Source: Apium graveolens (lineage: Eukaryota > Streptophyta > Magnoliopsida > Apiales > Apiaceae). From it: a DNA stretch of 64,000 nucleotides. Both the position numbers and the translations under genes were made by a program. Below, piece after piece: positions 11,616-22,020 of this stretch (its first letter is position 1; the number at the start of each line of letters is the position of its first letter). The notes under the pieces are model-generated. The model saw nothing but the letters and a program-made list of their open reading frames with translations. It was not told where the DNA came from and searched no databases. The stretch spans positions 307,970,565 through 308,034,564 of the forward strand of contig NC_133648.1 of assembly GCF_009905375.1 (NCBI RefSeq). The letters are read 5' to 3'.

Positions 11616-12023
11616 TGGGCCCATCTCTTTTTTGGGCTTTTCATCTGGGCTTTTTCTTAGCTAAATGGGCCTTCATTTTGTATGGCCTTCAATTCAAATA
11701 TTTGGGCCCTTATATGGGCTTGATATTCTTTTTCAGGCCCAAAAGATTTGGGTTTCCACATATGTATTTTCTGTCTTGGGTCCTTACACTGGGCTTTTCA
11801 TACCCCTAGGCCCAGTAAGATTTGGGCTGGGCCTTTATTTCAAAACCCAAATTCCAGAATATTCTGGAATTTCTGAAGATTTTTCCATTTTCACTAAATT
11901 GGCTTCCAGTTTTTTTCTGGATTCTTCTAGAATTCAAGTTTTTACTAATATTTTCCCAGAATCCTCTAGAATATTCAATATTTTTCTGATTTTTGGGCCC
12001 AAATAGGCTTTTTTCCAGGCCCA
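11616..12023 (+). promoter_or_regulatory. Cluster of 15 site II (TGGGCY) motifs upstream of the antisense gene
   Basis: I count ten TGGGCC/TGGGCT on the plus strand (starting at 11616, 11633, 11646, 11666, 11703, 11715, 11790, 11823, 11828, 11994) and five on the minus strand (11618, 11736, 11809, 11996, 12018). In plants such motifs are bound by TCP factors and mark promoters of growth and ribosomal-protein genes. They end about 20 bases before a TATA box, so they look like the upstream part of a real promoter. Confidence 0.6.
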
Positions 12024-12040
12024 TCTGTTGGTTTGGAGGC

Positions 12041-12048
12041 TATATAAG
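12041..12048 (+). promoter_or_regulatory. TATA box of the antisense gene
   Basis: TATATAAG, preceded by GGC. It is followed by a pyrimidine-rich leader (12070-12225) and an ATG in good context (CATCAATGGC) at 12229. Transcription would be expected to start about 30 bases downstream, near 12070-12080. Confidence 0.65.
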
Positions 12049-13039
12049 AGTGAAGGTGGAGTGTGATTTCACTTCATACTTTACATTTCACTCTTCATTT
12101 CTCAAAATCCCCTCTCCTCTCATCTACTCTCAACACTCCTCTCCCCTTAGGAATTTTCCGGCAATCTTTCTATCCTTTTCCGGCCTTCCTCCCCTTCCAA
12201 GGTTTCAAGCTTTCTTCTATCTCCATCAATGGCAGACAAGAGTTCTGAGAGAGTGGCTAAGATTGCCTCTCCTTCGAATTAAGGTAACGATATCGAAATC
12301 CGCTCTTCTTACATGTCATTACTAGATATGATTAACCCTAGAGGGGATGAGTACCCCTCTAATGCACATCTTGATTCATTCGACTATTGTAACACATGGC
12401 ACAATATAGATTTTGATGAAATAAGCGCACTTTATAACGTTCGTCCTCCCCTTAGGCTACTTTCTGTTAGTGGTAGTGATCGTACCTGCCACTGGAAACC
12501 AGACACTCTTTTTATTTACACAGATGCCCTTAATGCTGGGCTTAGGTTTCCTTTCTACGACTTCATCCCCCACTTGCTAGCAGACCTGCAAATCAACCCT
12601 TATCATCTTCCTCCAAATGCTTGGAGGAACATTTTATGCTTCATGGTCTCTTGTCTTAGGGGAGGTTTTCCTTTATCGGTAGCAGTCTTTAGGAAAATCT
12701 TCCAGTGTTATAACAGTTCTCAAAGTATATGTAGTTGGGTCTACATTAAACAAAGGCCCAAGTGTAAACACATATTTAATAGTGCTTCCATTCCCGACAA
12801 TAACCAATATTGGAGGAGTAGTTTTGTCGGGTTAAGGTGGGAGAATGGGGACTGGGGCACCCTCTTCACATCTTCCTTCGGGAAGGTTAGCGATGGTAGC
12901 CTAAAATCCATTCACCTAACCCCCGAGGAGACCATTATTTATAATGAACTCATTCGGGATGACGGTGCCACTCCTAGCTGGACTCTATTAGAGAAGTTTT
13001 CCCTTATCCAAGTGGGGCTCTCCTCAGTTTCTCCCCAGG

Positions 13040-13120
13040 GTATTTGTCTTCCATCTTGCTTTTACTTTCTTTCATGCATTATTGACGCCACTTATTTTTG
13101 TTTTTCTCTTATTTTTACAG
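13040..13120 (+). other. Intron 1 of the antisense gene
   Basis: An 81-base GT-AG intron, T-rich, ending in TTTTTACAG. Its length is a multiple of three and it has no stop in frame, so the frame reads through it, which could let it be retained without a shift. Confidence 0.55.
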
Positions 13121-13507
13121 CTGCTAAGGAAATCAACGAGGATAATGTGCCTGTCGTCGAAGAAACCGCAAGGATGAAAAAGGCTCAGCTTGCGGGACTG
13201 GATACCCGGGGGAAGGCTACGGAATCTATCTAGCTTCTTAAGGAAGCACAAGGAGCCTATGGTGGAGGCTTCTTTTGGGGGAATTGAAACCCCAATTGCT
13301 CTCACTACTGTTATGGCTCCTGCTTCTGTTGCCCCTGGTGCCTTCCAGCCTCTTTGGGGATTCCGTCATGGGGACACTGTGGTTGGATCCACAAAGCATG
13401 TGTGAGATTGGTCCTACCATGGTGTGACCCCCAAGGACTTCACTGATGTTGTGGCTGCCCCAGACTTGGAGAGGGTGAAGCTCATGGGTGCTCAGTCCTT
13501 GGCCTCG

Positions 13508-13590
13508 GTATGACCCTTTCTTAAAATTTTACTCTCTTTTTACTTGTAGCATTCCCTTGTCTTATATCCCTATTTATTATTTCGTTTCAG
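13508..13590 (+). other. Intron 2 of the antisense gene
   Basis: An 83-base GT-AG intron with donor GTATGA and acceptor TTTCGTTTCAG. Joining the flanks keeps the frame from LAS into SNGYLQAAVRQ. A second possible acceptor lies 18 bases on, at 13608. Confidence 0.55.
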
Positions 13591-14123
13591 TCTAATGGTT
13601 ATTTACAGGCTGCTGTGAGGCAAGCTGAATCGTGGAAGACGTCCTCAGACAAGGCTGATAATGCCCTTAGGAAGGAGGTGGAGAAAAAGTTGAAGCGTAA
13701 GGAGGTGGAGCTTGGAGAATCTAATGCTAAGCTGGTGTGCTGAGGGCTGAGAAGGACAGGGTGATCGATAACTATTTGGACTCGGAGGAGTTTACTCAGT
13801 CTATGAGGGTGAGGGACGACTCGGTATTCCCTGGGTTTTTTAGGACTGGCTGGGACACGGCCCTTGGAACCGTGAATGAGGCTTGTCCCGATATTAACCC
13901 AGCGAACTATGTCTGCCCTGACGATGAGGCTTTACTACAGAGGTTTCACACTCGAGTGGTCGTCTCAGATCGTACCCCTCAGGACCCACTTCTTCCTCCT
14001 CCCGAGTCATCTTCTCGGCCTTCTGCAGATGATCGTAGTTCTTCTTCCTCCGGGACTACTGAGACATCCAGCGAGAGTGGCGGAGACGATGACATGGATG
14101 CCGAGGACACCTCTTCCCCTTAG

Positions 14124-14457
14124 AGCTTTTCTAGCCCTGCGCGGCTTATTTATTTTACTTTATCTTTGAGACTTTATTTATCAGACTTTGTACTACTTAT
14201 TTGAACCAGTCTTATTTATCAAACTTTATGCTTTTATCTCAAGCACTTAATTTACTTGTCATGCCATAGTGATTTTAAACATATTTCAGAAACTTTGTAA
14301 ATTTTATTAACTTTTGGGATTCATCCCTTACACAAGTCTTAATAAACCTCAAACTTTAAAGAGTAAAACTAAAACATAAAATCCTAAGCAAGCAAAGCTT
14401 CAAGGTACTTTTCAACCTAATTATCATCTTGACAAATGAGAATCGTGCTCAACCATT
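14124..14457. other. Non-coding gap between the antisense gene and integrase of Tat-1
   Basis: The two genes converge here. No frame is credible. The last 180 bases (GGGATTCATCCCTTACA, ATCCTAAGCAAGCAAAGC) are conserved in Tat-2 at about 35248-35345, so this is true element sequence. It probably holds the 3' UTR of the antisense transcript. Confidence 0.6.
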
Positions 14458-15500
14458 TTATACATAGTAAATCTTCAGGTTTTGAGCATGCCAAGTTCTC
14501 GGGACTTCAAAACCATCCATAGTCTCCAGCTTGTAGGTTCCTCTTCCTTGAACACTTTTGACCTTGTATGGCTCTTCCCAATTTGGGGCAAGTTTTCCTT
14601 TATGTCCAACACCGGAAGCTTCCACCTTCCTCAGAACCAAGTCACCTTGCTTCAAGAATCTTTCCTTAACCCTCAGGTTGTAGTAGAACGAAGCATTTTT
14701 CTCATATTCCACTATCTTCGCATGTGCCTCATCTCGTACTTCATCAATTAGATCCAGGGCTAATCTTTGCCCCTCCTCATTTTCCTCAGTATTAAAAGCT
14801 TGTATCCTGGGAGACGAATGTGATATCTCTATAGGAACAACCGCTTCTGCTCCATATGCTAATATGAAGGGAGTTGCTCCATTCGTGACTCTACAAGTAG
14901 TCCTATAGGCCCATAGTATTGGGAGTATTTCATCCACTCAGTTATTCCTCGACTTCTCGATCCTCTTCTTTAGTCCATCCAAGATTATTCGATTTTCCAC
15001 TTCCGTTTTCCCATTGGCTTGCGTGTGAACTACGGAGGTAAATCGTAACTCAATCTCATTCTCCTCACAATACTTCTTGAATTCCTCATTATTGAATTAT
15101 TTCCATTATCGGTAACTAGGATACGGGGAATTCTATATCGGCACATGATGTTTTCCCACAGGAATTGTACAACCTGCTTAGTAGTGATTTTGACCAAAGG
15201 CTTGGCTTCAATCCACTTAGTAAAATAATCAATGGCTACAATCAGGAACTTCCTTTGTGTCGTGGCCATGGGGAAGGGCCGAAGTATATCCATTCCTCAC
15301 ATGGCGAAGGGGATATGAGAGTTGATAGAAGTCAACATCTCGGGGGGTTTTCGAACAACAGGTGCATGTTTCTGACAATGATCACACTTCTTCACATACT
15401 CTTTGGCATCAGCCATCATCTCTGGCCAATAGAAGCCTAAACGGGTGATCTTATAAGCCAGTGCTCTGCCCCCCAGGTGTTGCCCACAGAGATACCTTCG
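14458..15500 (-). pseudogene. Integrase of Tat-1, broken
   Basis: Would join the DNA copy of the element to the host chromosome. The core is seen at 15293-15030 (MDILRPFPM, IVAIDYFTKWIEAKP, ILVTDNG with the second catalytic Asp) and the end of the core plus the C-terminal domain at 14937-14458 (ILWAYRTTCR, YGAEAVVP, then YKVKSVQGRGTYKLETMDG). The zinc-binding part lies at about 15300-15440 (KKCDHCQKH-like). Breaks include a stop just before 14937 and frame loss near 15100. Tat-2 carries a better copy of the core. Confidence 0.8.
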
Positions 15501-15516
15501 TGCACTTCTTCAAGAG

Positions 15517-16130
15517 TCAAGCGTGCCTCATCGGGCCTGAGCATCTTAAGTAAGGAACCACATAAGATCTTTTATACAAAATACCATCGATCAAGGAGTT
15601 TCTCAGTGCTCGAACAACCAACTTCTGTGCTTCAGTTACGTCATTTGGCAGCCAACCAGTTTGAATATGGGCCTTAATGAGATCTATCCATGACGTCCTC
15701 AGCCCTATAGGAGCTACAACATCAATGCTTCGTGTCTTCAAAACACGGAAGTATACGCTTCCTGAACTTTCCTCTATCTCAGATGTAGCAAACTTTGATA
15801 ATAGGATGTGCTCAACATGGCACTCATCGAATTGAGTCATCACATCTTTTACTAGGCGGACATACTTAGTCATTGTATCATCCCTTGCCTCAAACTCTCT
15901 TTTCACCTGGGATATGACCAACTTCGAGTCTCCACAGACTTTTAAGTTCTTGACTCTCAGTGTCCCTGCTAGGCCGAGGCCAGCTATCGGAGATTCATAT
16001 TCTGCTTCATTGTTTGTAGTTGGGAAGTCTAACTTCATAGCATATTCAATCAAGAACCCATCGGGGCTTTGTAAAACTAGCCCTTCTCCACTTGAATTTA
16101 TTTTTGATGCTCCATCAAAATAGAGAACTC
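15517..16130 (-). pseudogene. Second (archaeal-type) RNase H of Tat-1, with catalytic deletion
   Basis: The extra RNase H typical of Tat elements, thought to remove RNA from the RNA:DNA hybrid. NNEAEYE and GDSKLV, with catalytic Glu and Asp, are visible. Compared with Tat-2, an in-frame 27-base deletion near 15802 removes nine residues between HVEHI and LSKFA, including the last catalytic Asp (NAKADA in Tat-2). The start of the domain (YFDGA) is lost in a frame break near 16100. Confidence 0.78.
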
Positions 16131-17735
16131 AATATTCCTTCTCCATAACTTCCTTTTCTTTGTCTCCTTTATCACCTTCTGTGTTTGGAGGTATAGTATC
16201 TTCCTGCCCCCCCCCCCGACTTCTTGGTTGGGTATGGTACATTCCACCACGAAGTCAGCCAATGTCTGGGCTTTTATTGCCGTTTGAGACTTGTACTTGA
16301 TGTCAAATTCTCCCAACTCTATTGCCCACTTAATCAGCCTCCCACTAGCCTTGGGACTATGAATAATATTTCTCAAGGGATGAATTGTTAGCACCTCAAT
16401 TTGATAAGCCTAAAAGTTAGGACGCAACTTTCTTAAAGCCATTACCAAGGCTAAAGCAAACTTCTCAATAGTTGAATAATTTAACTCAGCCCCATGCAGA
16501 ATTTTGCTAACATAGTATATGGGTTTCTAGACTTTAAGTTCCTCTTTAACCAATACAGCACTCAAGTCATTTTCTGAAATGGCCAGGTACAAGTATAAAA
16601 TTTCATTCTGAGCTGGCTTGGCCAACAACGGGGCCTGGGCCATATATTTCTTTAATTCTTTGAATGCCTTCTGGCTTTCCCCAGTCCATACGAAATCCTT
16701 AACCTTCTTCAAGGACTTGAAGAAGGACAAGCACTTGTCCCCAGATTTGGAGATGAATCGCCCCAATGCAACAACCTTTCCAGTGAGCTTTTGAACATCC
16801 TTGATAGTCTTTGGTGGCTCTATGTCCAAGATTGCCTTTATTTTATCAGATTGGCCTCGATTCCTCTCTTGGAGACCATCAGTCCCAAAAACTTTCCAGA
16901 TCCCACTCTGAAAGCATACTTTGCAGGATTTAACATCATTTTGTGGTATCTCAGGACCTCAAAAGCTTCCCTCAAATGGGTTATATGGTCAGTCTTTACT
17001 AGACTCTTGACTAATATGTCATCGACATAAACTTCCATGGTCTTGCCAATAAGATCCTTGAAAATCTTATTGACCAACCTTTGATAGGTGGCTCCTGCAT
17101 TCTTGAGACCAAATGTCATAACAAGATTACAAAAAATACCAAAGTCAGTAATGAATGATACATTTAGGATGTCGTCCTTGTGCATCTTGATCTGATTGTA
17201 TCCACTGAATTCATCCATGAAGCTCAGCATCTCATGTCCAGCAGTAGCATCTATTAATCTATCTATCCTTGGCAATGGAAAACAGTCTTTGGGGCATGAA
17301 TCATTCAAATCGGTGAAATCCATACACATTCTCAATTTTTCATTAGCCTACTTTACCATCACATGGTTTGCTAACCATTCAGGAAATTGTATCTCCTCAA
17401 TGAAACTAACCTCTAGGAGCTTCTCTACTTCTTGTTTAATAGCTTTTTGCCTCTCTGGAGTAAAGATTCTTTTCTTCTGCTTCACAGTCTTTCAATTTGG
17501 ATCCACATTTAGCTTGTGAGTGATCAGTTCCGGGTCTATGACTGGCATATTATTTATCGACCATGCAAACACATCACTGTTTTCTTGCAAAAATTTTATC
17601 AACTTCCCTCTAAGGGGTTGCTCTAGTGTTGCTCCAATGAAAGTCACTTTCTCAGGATCCTCGAGAGTCAAAGGGACCGGAACCAAGTTTTCTGCTGGCT
17701 TCCCTCTTTTCTCATCATTCTCACGAATATCCAAA
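16131..17735 (-). pseudogene. Reverse transcriptase and first RNase H of Tat-1, broken
   Basis: Copies element RNA to DNA in virus-like particles. RT is clearest at 17335-16838: CMDFTDLND, FGLKNAGATYQRLVN and the catalytic YVDD, with the upstream connection at 17734-17492. RNase H with its linker follows at 16829-16098 (SKSGDKCLSFFK, AQTLADFVVECT). Stops separate these pieces, and an 11-base run of C at 16207-16217 (six in Tat-2) causes one frame loss. Confidence 0.82.
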
Positions 17736-17773
17736 TCTTCAATAGGCAGAACCTACCCCCAACTCTATCTGCC

Positions 17774-18373
17774 CTAAGAGAGGCCACATAAAAACTCCTT
17801 GCCATCTTTTGATCTCCTCTCTCTTCTCCAATCCCATTCCGAGGGGGAAACTTCATCACTGAATGGGTAGGAGGAAGGGAATGCCTTGAAGGCATGTATC
17901 CCTGTTCTTCCCATGATCGCATTGTAAGTTGAACTAGCCTTCAACACCACAAAGTCCAACATCTGTGTTTCCTGCCTTGGTTCCTGACCTATGGTCGTTG
18001 GCAACTTAATTATTCCTTCCACGAGGCACTCCACTCCTGCGAATCCATATATCGGCATATCGGTTGGAGTTAATTAAGAATCATTGTAGCCCATCCTTAA
18101 AAAGGTATCATTGAGCAAGATATCCACCGAGGCACCATTATCTACGAGGACCCTCTTCACCGGGCTGTTCCCTATTATTGGTGTTATGACCAACGGGTCG
18201 TCATGAGGAAATTTCACACCCTCCAAGTCAGAATCATCAAATGTCATTGTCACTCCTGTCTTGGCCCTCTTCGGGGCTTCTCCAAAAATATGCATAACCT
18301 CTCTAGTATACGCTTTCCTAGAGTTCCTAGATAATCCAGCAGCAGTTGGTCCTCCAAAGATTGTATTTATCAC
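17774..18373 (-). pseudogene. Aspartic protease region of Tat-1, broken
   Basis: Matures the gag-pol polyprotein. The active-site triplet is in VLVDNGASVDILL (Asp near residue 78 of the 18373-18074 frame), and the downstream sheet is in FVVLKASSTYNAIMGR (18058-17774). A stop at about 18074 splits the domain. Upstream, FGGPTAAGLSRNSRK marks the gag-protease linker seen in this lineage. Confidence 0.78.
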
Positions 18374-20134
18374 AGGCCCTCGGGGTCACGGTCCTCCAAA
18401 GATTGCATTTATCACCGGTCCCCTAGGCTGGGGATTTCGCCCCTGATCGTCTTGGTCCCTCCTACGATCATCAAAGTTCTTTCACCCATTGTTGTTCCTA
18501 TCTCCTCCATCTCCAGTGTACTTGCTCAATCTTCCTTTTCGAATGAGGAATTCTATTTCATCTTTCAATTGTCTACACTCATCGGTGTCATGACAGCATC
18601 CTTGTGGAACCTGCAATATTTATTCTTGTCTAGCTTTGTAGGATCAGCCTTCAGGGGTTTAGGCCAATGAATGTCTCTATCTTTCTCAATTTCCATCAAG
18701 ATCTGGCTTCTAGGAGCATTCAACTTAGCATATTCAGTGAACTTTTGCCCAGGTCCTCCCTTCTTCGGGGTCGAATCAGTGTTTTGCTCAGTTCTAGGAT
18801 ACTTGTCCTTAGCAATATACTCCAGATCAGTCTTTCGCTTCTTTCCACCAACGGGCTCGTTATTCACTACTGTCTTCCTCATGCTCTCCTCCACTTTAAT
18901 GTATTTCCCTGCCCTATCTTGGAGCTGCAACATTCTTTCAGGAGGCGCTTGGCCATGGACATTTTGAAGAACTCATCCCTAGTTCCCTATTGCAGTGCTA
19001 TCATAGCTACCTTGTCATCAAGGTCTGGGACTTTTAAAGCTTCCTTTGTGAAACGATTCAGATAGTATCTCAAGGATTCCTTTGCTCCCTGCACGATACT
19101 CATGAGAGACGCTGATCTTCTTTCATGCACTCTCTCGCTGATGAATCGCTTAATAAAAGCCTAACTTAGTTCTCTAAAGGACCCAATAGAATTTGGGGGC
19201 AAACGGTTATACCATCTTTGAGCCATCCCTGACAGGGTTTGAGGAAAGGCCCGACACTTAATAGCGTCGTTCACGGGCTGTAACAACAGTGCATTAGAGA
19301 ATGTCCTGACATGATTATCGGGATCTCCGGTTCCATCATAAGCTTTGATGGTGGGCATCTTGAACTTCCTTGAGATATGGGCGCTCATTATTTCTTCAGT
19401 AAATGGTGGAGTAGGATCATCAGGATCTCCTAAGGGGAGAAGATTACTTGGATCAGCTCTTGGGACAACAGTCCTTCTCTATAGTGGACCATCCAGGTCT
19501 ATGATTGGAGGAGGATTTCTCCCCCTTGGAGGTAGTGGGGGTCTGGTGCGCCTCCAAGTCGCGCTTTAGCCTTTGAATCTCAGCCTCGTGAGCCTGATTC
19601 TCTCCTGCACGTCTTGGGGATTCGTCCCTCGGGTGCTCCTAGGACGTTGGTTACCATCAGGCATCGGCTCTTTATCAGCACGCCTCCTTCTTGGGGCCAC
19701 ATCATCATCAGAGGATTCAGAGTCTCTCTCAGTGTAAGGACCAGAAAATTCTTGATCCTCCGGGATAGGAGCTAAACCACATATATATTGGGGTGTCTAC
19801 CTTTGTGCTTCACTCTGATTAGCATGCCCACTTCCTCCAACCTCGGGGTAAAGGGGCATCCCATAAGGGGGTTAGTGGTCACAATAGTTGAATACTCATA
19901 CCCAACGGGTCGAGAATTCACAGGTGTATATAGCTGTTGAAGTTGGAAATTCGTCCCTTAAGATGCCGGGGGAATCGTCCCTTGAGGCTGAGGTTCAGTT
20001 GCCCCTACTGGGGATCCTCCTTGGTTGGTGGAATAGGTTGAATGCAGAGGTATCTCCACCGTTGACAAAATTATTTGGGTCTTCCCCGCTGGTGTTCCTT
20101 CAGGGGCGTTGTTTCCTCTCCGTGTTCTTGCCAT
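18374..20134 (-). pseudogene. gag of Tat-1, broken
   Basis: Capsid-like protein. The likely ATG is 20134 (MARTRRGNN), thirteen bases inside the PBS. Central gag is seen at 19388-19161 (IKAYDGTGDPDNHVRTF, AQRWYNRLPPNSIGSF) and the C-terminal part at 18933-18565 (LQLQDRAGKYIKVEE, PTKLDKNKYCRFHKD, the start of a zinc-binding motif). The section 19390-20000 has many stops. Length matches the usual gag of this lineage. Confidence 0.75.
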
Positions 20135-20146
20135 GGTTGTTGTAAT

Positions 20147-20164
20147 TTCCCACAGACGGCGCCA
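20147..20164 (-). other. Primer binding site of Tat-1
   Basis: Minus strand TGGCGCCGTCTGTGGGAA, two bases from the 5' LTR. This type of primer site is usual in Tat and Athila elements and differs from the initiator-Met sites of the Tekay elements here. I do not assign the tRNA. Confidence 0.8.
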
Positions 20165-20166
20165 AA

Positions 20167-20676
20167 TGTTAGAGATTAAAAACTAGGGTATATTAATTGA
20201 TGTACTTACTACTAGGGATCGTGAGCTTCGAGGCTCGATTTGACTGCTCTTATGTCTCGTGACTCGATCTACCTTAATAAGATTCCTACGTACCTTGTTG
20301 ATAGCCAAGGATCAAGTCAAAAATGTAGTTCTGATTTGGTGGGGGTGGGACCCTTTATATAGATGTTGGGAGTCCTTGAATTGGACTAGGGTTAGGAGAC
20401 TTGTTGGGCAAGTATCTGAATTAGAATGGACTTTGGAGTCCTAAGAGGTAGAAAACTTATTCCTTATCCCTTGAGGTTCCTTGAAGGCCAATCTTCAAGG
20501 AATTATATTCCTAACTGGACTTTATCTATCAGCTGATTTATCCCTTATTTATTAATTACGAAATTAATTAATATTCAGGATTTTGGGCCTTTTTAATGGG
20601 CCTAGCTGTCAGCCCAATTCTGATATAATTAATGCGATATTAATTACGCAATCAGGGTTTATTTTATTCCCTATCA
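20167..20676 (-). mobile_element. 5' LTR of Tat-1 (510 bp)
   Basis: Starts TGTTAGAGATTAAAAACTAG and ends TTATTCCCTATCA on the plus strand, paired with 10186-10684. Scattered substitutions and an 11-base length difference from its partner indicate age. Confidence 0.88.
20353..20362 (-). promoter_or_regulatory. TATA-like box of the Tat-1 5' LTR
   Basis: Minus strand CTATATAAAG. The same box is kept in the Tat-1 3' LTR (10372-10381) and Tat-2 (21593-21602, CTATATAAGG), which supports it as the element promoter driving gag-pol leftward. Confidence 0.55.
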
Positions 20677-21409
20677 CCCCCGAATAATTTCCCATCTCTA
20701 AATGAGAATTGAAATTGAGCTAAAACAAACTCGATTGTTGCAAACTTTCTCCTCTCTCCTCTTAGTCTAGCTTTTGTAGTGCATGACGGCAAATATATAA
20801 ATAAGTACATAGGTCCACCTCTTGGAGGAGGAAGAACATCAACGTGTTGACAGCACTGGGTCCTTGGGTCCGGGGGATGAATAATTTTAATATTGTCTTT
20901 CATATAGGTTTTCTGTGAGAGCGGGGTGTATAATTGTCACGTTGTTTTTATTTAAATAGTCATTAATGTTTTAAACCAAAAGATTGTAACTTTATCGTAT
21001 ATTAATTAAAATATTTACAATTAGAGGAAAATTATAAAAAGGACTCCTAAAATTCATAAAAGAATTCCTAAATTTCAGGAGTGTTGAATCAAATTACGAA
21101 AAATTAAACTATGTTTTTCTTATTATAATATAGATAGATCATTGTTTTTAAAATTTTATAAGCTTGAACACAAACTCTTAACTTTCTAAATTTATGATAT
21201 AATTTCTACTATATTATAATATATAAAACACTAATAATTTGGTTGGTCAGTACGGTTCCCATTACTTTGACTTTATTAATTATCTTTTTAACTTATGCTT
21301 GTTACATTTTTTTTATTTTTCAAATCAAATCACCTCCCTTTTCAAAAATATCATGGGTAATTTAATTTGTAAAATAATATCATAATTATTAGTACATATG
21401 TACCACTCA
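20677..21409. other. Spacer between Tat-1 and Tat-2, no gene assigned
   Basis: 733 bases without recognisable element features. A 79-codon minus-strand frame (20903-20664) overlaps the Tat-1 LTR and has no recognisable domain. The right half is AT-rich. This may be one of the few pieces of non-element sequence in the window. Confidence 0.5.
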
Positions 21410-21918
21410 TATTATGGATAAAAACTTAGGGTGTATTAATTGTTGTATTTAATACTAAGGTTTGGGAGCTCAAGGCCTTTAATGGCTGCTCTCGTGTTTC
21501 GTAGCTTAACTCTACCTTTACGAGATGCCTACGTAACTCTGTGAATTAGAGAATCAAGCTAAAAAATGTAGTTCTGATAGGAGAGGTGAGCCCCTTATAT
21601 AGATGTTGGGAGTCCTTGAATTGGACTAGGGTTAGGAGACTTGTTGAATAAGTCTCAGACTTTAGATAGACTTTGAAGTCCTAGAATAGAGGAATCAGAT
21701 TTCTAGTTGGTGTAGGTGCCCTTGAGGCTATCTTTTATAGAATTACATCATCGTTTGGACTTATTTAATGAGCTGGTTATCCCCCCTATTTATTAATTAT
21801 GAAATTAATAAATAATCAGGGCTTTGGGCCTCATTAATTGGGCTTTGTTATTGGACCGTATCAGGTCTAATTAATTCGACATCAACTCTATTTCTAGGCT
21901 ACTTTTAGGCCCATATCA
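21410..21918 (-). mobile_element. 3' LTR of Tat-2 (509 bp)
   Basis: Aligns along its length with the Tat-1 LTRs: AAAAACTTAGGGTGTATTAA near the start, AGATGTTGGGAGTCCTTGAA in the middle, ending CCCATATCA. The terminal TG has become TA. It is clearly more divergent from the Tat-1 LTRs than they are from each other. Confidence 0.82.
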
Positions 21919-21930
21919 TTTGTCCCCCAA
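21919..21930 (-). other. Polypurine tract of Tat-2
   Basis: Minus strand TTGGGGGACAAA against the 3' LTR, the counterpart of the Tat-1 tract. Confidence 0.7.
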
Positions 21931-21962
21931 CTTCTGGGAAACCGTAAAAGATTTCGCAGAAG
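21931..21962 (-). repeat. Hairpin just upstream of the polypurine tract, Tat-2
   Basis: CTTCTGGGAAACC, short loop, GATTTCGCAGAAG: the same hairpin as Tat-1 10697-10729 with one stem base changed. Confidence 0.6.
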
Positions 21963-22015
21963 TTAAGTTCATTTCTTCCCTTACAGGGTATCGTTTTTGT
22001 GTAAAGTATGGAGCG

Positions 22016-22020
22016 ACCTA
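22016..22020. repeat. Left target-site duplication of Tekay-1 (ACCTA)
   Basis: ACCTA here and at 34186-34190 flank Tekay-1 exactly. The uninterrupted site survives in Tat-1 as GCGACCTACACATTTACAA (ACCTA at 10783-10787). Confidence 0.92.

Larger units (their letters stand above)
12229..14123 (+). pseudogene. Antisense additional gene (aORF) of Tat-1, with two introns, inactivated
   Basis: Lies opposite to gag-pol, between integrase and the 3' LTR, where Tat elements carry an extra antisense gene (the family annotated as putative gypsy-type transposon). The first ATG (12229) gives a 17-residue MADKSSERV start, then an in-frame TAA at 12280; the long frame resumes in the same frame (ATG 12313). 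Two introns fit: 13040-13120 (GTATTT..TTTTACAG) and 13508-13590 (GTATGA..GTTTCAG). Exon 3 encodes a Lys/Glu-rich coiled segment, then a tail with FxRTGWDTALGTV and PDINPANYVCPDD, ending in an acidic Ser-rich stretch. Further damage: frameshift near 13215, TGA near 13403, frameshift near 13733. Function of the family is not known. Confidence 0.75.
10186..20676 (-). mobile_element. Tat-1: Ty3/gypsy Tat-lineage element, nearly complete but decayed
   Basis: A 10.5 kb element on the minus strand. Reading it 5' to 3' (right to left): 5' LTR 20167-20676, PBS 20147-20164, gag, protease, RT, RNase H, a second RNase H, integrase (to 14458), an oppositely oriented antisense gene (12229-14123), a palindrome-rich region, PPT 10685-10696, and 3' LTR 10186-10684. 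A dual RNase H plus an antisense extra gene is the hallmark of the plant Tat lineage. Every coding domain carries stops or frameshifts. The bases flanking the two outer ends (ACTTC and CCCCC) do not match, so no target duplication is visible. Confidence 0.85.

Noticed and set aside
10740..12024. Several frames of 64-113 codons on both strands
   Set aside because: They come from GGAATTTTCC repeats, the palindrome cluster and the site II promoter; none has protein-like composition.
16207..16217. Run of eleven C
   Set aside because: Six C in Tat-2 at the same place; homopolymer growth or sequencing error, with no further meaning.
20664..20903. 79-codon minus-strand frame beside Tat-1
   Set aside because: Starts outside and ends inside the Tat LTR, with no recognised domain; not enough to call a host gene.
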